Positions 55,186 to 56,483 of a stretch of DNA of 56,483 bases are shown here, piece after piece. The translations under genes and the position numbers were made by a program. Origin of the DNA: a virus. The stretch is taken from IMG/VR virus record IMGVR_UViG_3300010966_000019, positions 1 to 56,483 of that record. One strand, written 5' to 3'. The notes beneath the pieces were generated by a model. That model made no database searches. It worked only from the letters and a program-made list of their open reading frames with translations, and had not been told where the DNA came from. Numbering within the stretch: position 1 is the first letter of the stretch; every line of letters starts with the position of its first letter.

Positions 55186-55443
55186 TCATTTCCTTTCAGG
55201 AAAGAAACTCATGTTAGTTTCTTTGTTGTCACAATCCATCATCTCAAACAGGATTGATTTAGCCCTGTTCAGATACTGCCTAGCAGTCTCTGTATCACCC
55301 AGTGCCATTAGCTCTTGAGCATCTGACATAAGCCCCGCCACTATCATCCCACCACCTGAAAGGCGGTAGCTGATTGAGTCTCTGACGCTTTCCTTGAAAG
55401 CTGTGATGTCACAGCCATACATTGTGATTTCTTTGGTTGTCAT
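55186..55443 (-). CDS. Small helical protein
   Basis: 85 residues from ATG 55443, after hairpin 4. DITAFKESVRDSISYRLSGGGMIVAGLMSDAQELMALGDTETARQYLNRAKSIL is all helical, like short conserved phage proteins. Its last codons (FFPERK) are read through hairpin 3, so a ribosome finishing this gene opens the stem for the next. Function unknown. Confidence 0.65.
   Translation of the reverse strand: MTTKEITMYGCDITAFKESVRDSISYRLSGGGMIVAGLMSDAQELMALGDTETARQYLNRAKSILFEMMDCDNKETNMSFFPERK
55189..55203 (-). promoter_or_regulatory. Stop-RBS hairpin 3
   Basis: Minus strand TTTCCT-GAA-AGGAAA, identical in core to hairpin 1. The upstream gene reads through it and stops at TGA 55188-55186; the downstream gene starts at 55184. 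Confidence 0.6.
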
Positions 55444-55447
55444 GTTG

Positions 55448-55462
55448 TTTCCTTTCAGGAAG
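55448..55462 (-). promoter_or_regulatory. Stop-RBS hairpin 4
   Basis: Minus strand (C)TTCCT-GAA-AGGAA(A), 5-bp stem. TGA (55457-55455), the stop of the 71-residue gene, lies at the loop, and AGGAAA is the ribosome binding site for the gene starting at 55443. Confidence 0.6.
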
Positions 55463-55670
55463 CCATTGCTTCAGCCAGTGCATTTTCACTGTCGATAGTG
55501 ACAGCATCAAACACCTGTTGCTTCGTGCCTTTGTAACCCATACTCTTCAAAATTGCATAGCAAGTTTGACCCTTGGCGGTAAGTCTCATGCCTCGCATCT
55601 CAGCTTTAAGACCTTGTCTTAAGACACGAAGACGATAAGCATTGATTTGTTCCGGTGTAGTTAATACCAT
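55455..55670 (-). CDS. Conserved small basic early protein
   Basis: 71 residues from ATG 55670. TTPEQINAYRLRVLRQGLKAEMRGMRLTAKGQTCYAILKSMGYKGTKQQV is a pattern common in proteobacterial phage early regions, helical and basic. Preceded by hairpin 5 (TTTCCT-AA-AGGAAA, 55675-55688), which here lacks an upstream gene. Function unknown. Confidence 0.7.
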   Translation of the reverse strand: MVLTTPEQINAYRLRVLRQGLKAEMRGMRLTAKGQTCYAILKSMGYKGTKQQVFDAVTIDSENALAEAMAS

Positions 55671-55674
55671 TTTG

Positions 55675-55688
55675 TTTCCTTTAGGAAA
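55675..55688 (-). promoter_or_regulatory. RBS hairpin 5 (no upstream gene)
   Basis: Minus strand TTTCCT-AA-AGGAAA before the ATG at 55670, 6-bp stem. As no gene ends here, no ribosome would open the stem, so this first gene may be constitutively limited or need another factor. Confidence 0.5.
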
Positions 55689-56036
55689 AGAGAAGCGACC
55701 TTGCTTCTGTTAAAGCTAAGCTTTAGCCCTAACAGAAACCCACTGTCTAGCACCGACCCCAGTGCCACAATGGAAAATGTCTCTCACACATATTATCAGC
55801 ATGATATGTAAGCATGCCCTGCACATTCACCTTGTACAGGCTAGGCTAGTCCATAGCAATGATGCTTGCCTTGCTAATAGCAAGCACCCTCACCGACACT
55901 AGTATCAATTTTTAAAGAGCAAGTCGAGATAAGCTTCGCTTCACAGCGGGACAAATCCCTATAAAGAACGCTAGATAACATTCTCCAAAGAAGGTAGCTA
56001 TGCTACCCCTTTAGGCAAGGCTATCGTAAGCTTTGC
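55689..56036 (-). promoter_or_regulatory. Untranslated leader with hairpins and boxA
   Basis: A 348-base gap between the GP88-like gene and the early micro-genes. On the minus strand it holds hairpins GTAAGC-AAA-GCTTAC (56040-56026), GGTAGC-ATA-GCTACC (56007-55993), CGCT-GTGA-AGCG (55948-55937), then TGCTCTTTAA (55921-55912), then CTTGCT-ATT-AGCAAG (55884-55870), and an AAAGCT-A-... element near 55715. No strong promoter was found. It looks like a structured leader of the early operon. Confidence 0.5.
55912..55921 (-). promoter_or_regulatory. boxA-like antitermination site
   Basis: Minus strand TGCTCTTTAA matches the boxA consensus of ribosomal RNA leaders exactly over ten bases. A short stem-loop (CGCT-GTGA-AGCG) ends 15 bases upstream and another hairpin lies about 27 bases downstream. 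It would bind NusB/S10 and help polymerase pass the terminators at 50605 and 37732. Confidence 0.45.
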
Positions 56037-56483
56037 TTACACAACAAAACCAGTGGTATCAAGCTTCGCTTTACCTTTGGCATACAAACCGACAATGACT
56101 TTGTCATCAAGGTGACGAACATCTGAGTTGTCTCCAGAGACAACAGGAATTCCCATAAATGTCTGAGGAATATCTTGTTCCTTACGGAACACTACAGCAA
56201 TTCTCATTTGCTTTTTCAAAGCCTTGGCAACAAAAGGCTGAAAGCCTTCGACACCGGAATAGCTGAATGTCAAATCATAGTTGGCAGGTAAATCTTTACG
56301 ATTTACATCTTTGGTGTAATCGTAGAATTGAACATCGGGAAACATCTGAAAGATGTTCTTTTTGGTGTAGCTCACCTCGATGGTTTCCCATCGAATGTCA
56401 CTTGTACCATTCAATCTAACTAACGGAGTTAGACCGAGCTTTTTAGCCTTAGCGACAAGCTTTTTAATATCTTCAGCAAGCTG
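56037..56483 (-). CDS. GP88/DUF7227-like protein, 5' end missing
   Basis: The frame is open from 56483 to the stop at 56037, 148 residues seen. KKLGLTPLVRLNGTSDIRWE, NIFQMFPDVQFYDYTKD, NYDLTFSYSG, AVVFRKEQ and GLYAKGKAKLDTTGFV match the C-terminal half of the gene product 88 / DUF7227 family as I recall it. The family normally has about 90 more residues with cysteines at the N-terminus, which must lie beyond the window end. Function unknown, possibly nucleic-acid related. First gene of the leftward arm. Confidence 0.78.
   Translation of the reverse strand, partial: QLAEDIKKLVAKAKKLGLTPLVRLNGTSDIRWETIEVSYTKKNIFQMFPDVQFYDYTKDVNRKDLPANYDLTFSYSGVEGFQPFVAKALKKQMRIAVVFRKEQDIPQTFMGIPVVSGDNSDVRHLDDKVIVGLYAKGKAKLDTTGFVV

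Noticed and set aside
1-56483. tRNA genes, phage RNA polymerase, lysogeny repressor
   Set aside because: Looked for T-loop patterns, polymerase motifs and repressor-like HTH proteins of normal size; none was convincing. A covariance-model and profile search would be needed to exclude them.
1-56483. Direct terminal repeats
   Set aside because: The first and last bases of the window share no direct repeat, so terminal redundancy cannot be claimed.

Overview
This window looks like most of the genome of a tailed double-stranded DNA phage of a Gram-negative bacterium with a short, podovirus-like tail. The Gram-negative call rests on a spanin pair (inner-membrane Rz with a nested lipoprotein Rz1), a GH19 endolysin, and promoters that resemble host sigma-70 sites. 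A tail-tube or tape-measure module is not visible. Adaptor and nozzle proteins, a fibre, and several very large presumed ejection proteins are. Base composition is moderately AT-rich. The host cannot be named from the sequence; an aquatic proteobacterium is a guess. No phage RNA polymerase, lysogeny repressor, tRNA, rRNA, CRISPR array or insertion sequence was seen.

Layout. (1) Positions 130-1561 hold a non-coding control region. It has two long imperfect inverted repeats, two perfect DnaA boxes and one near-match, tandem 12-mers and operator-like repeats. It looks like an origin or regulatory hub. (2) 1562-34167, plus strand: small early-packaging-region genes, terminase small and large subunits, portal, scaffold, major capsid protein, head decoration or structural proteins, adaptor, nozzle, S74 tail fibre, a lysis cassette (holin, membrane proteins, Rz/Rz1, endolysin), a small HExxH protein, then five presumed internal or ejection proteins ending in a 1725-residue giant. 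(3) 34150-56483, minus strand, tightly packed with overlapping start and stop codons: nucleotide metabolism (NrdA, NrdB, ThyX), replication (5'-3' exonuclease, ssDNA-binding protein, family A DNA polymerase, T7 gp4-like primase-helicase), a tyrosine recombinase, an ADP-ribosylglycohydrolase, a DUF932 protein, and about 30 small genes of unknown function. The furthest upstream minus-strand gene (GP88 family) is cut by the window end.

The two arms converge at 34.15 kb, where the last genes overlap tail to tail. If the molecule continues from 56483 back towards 1, the two arms would diverge from the control region. The T7-like replication set combined with host-type promoters, internal intrinsic terminators and two boxA-like leader sites suggests transcription by host RNA polymerase with antitermination. 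Five free-standing HNH endonuclease genes sit between conserved genes.

Points that stand out: a repeated small hairpin that fuses the stop codon of one gene with the ribosome binding site of the next (54.95-55.69 kb); a possible ADP-ribosyltransferase-like region in the giant virion protein together with an ADP-ribosylglycohydrolase in the early region; a short (A/T)KGG motif recurring in at least five presumed virion proteins; and a 200-base out-of-frame overlap at the start of the large terminase gene.
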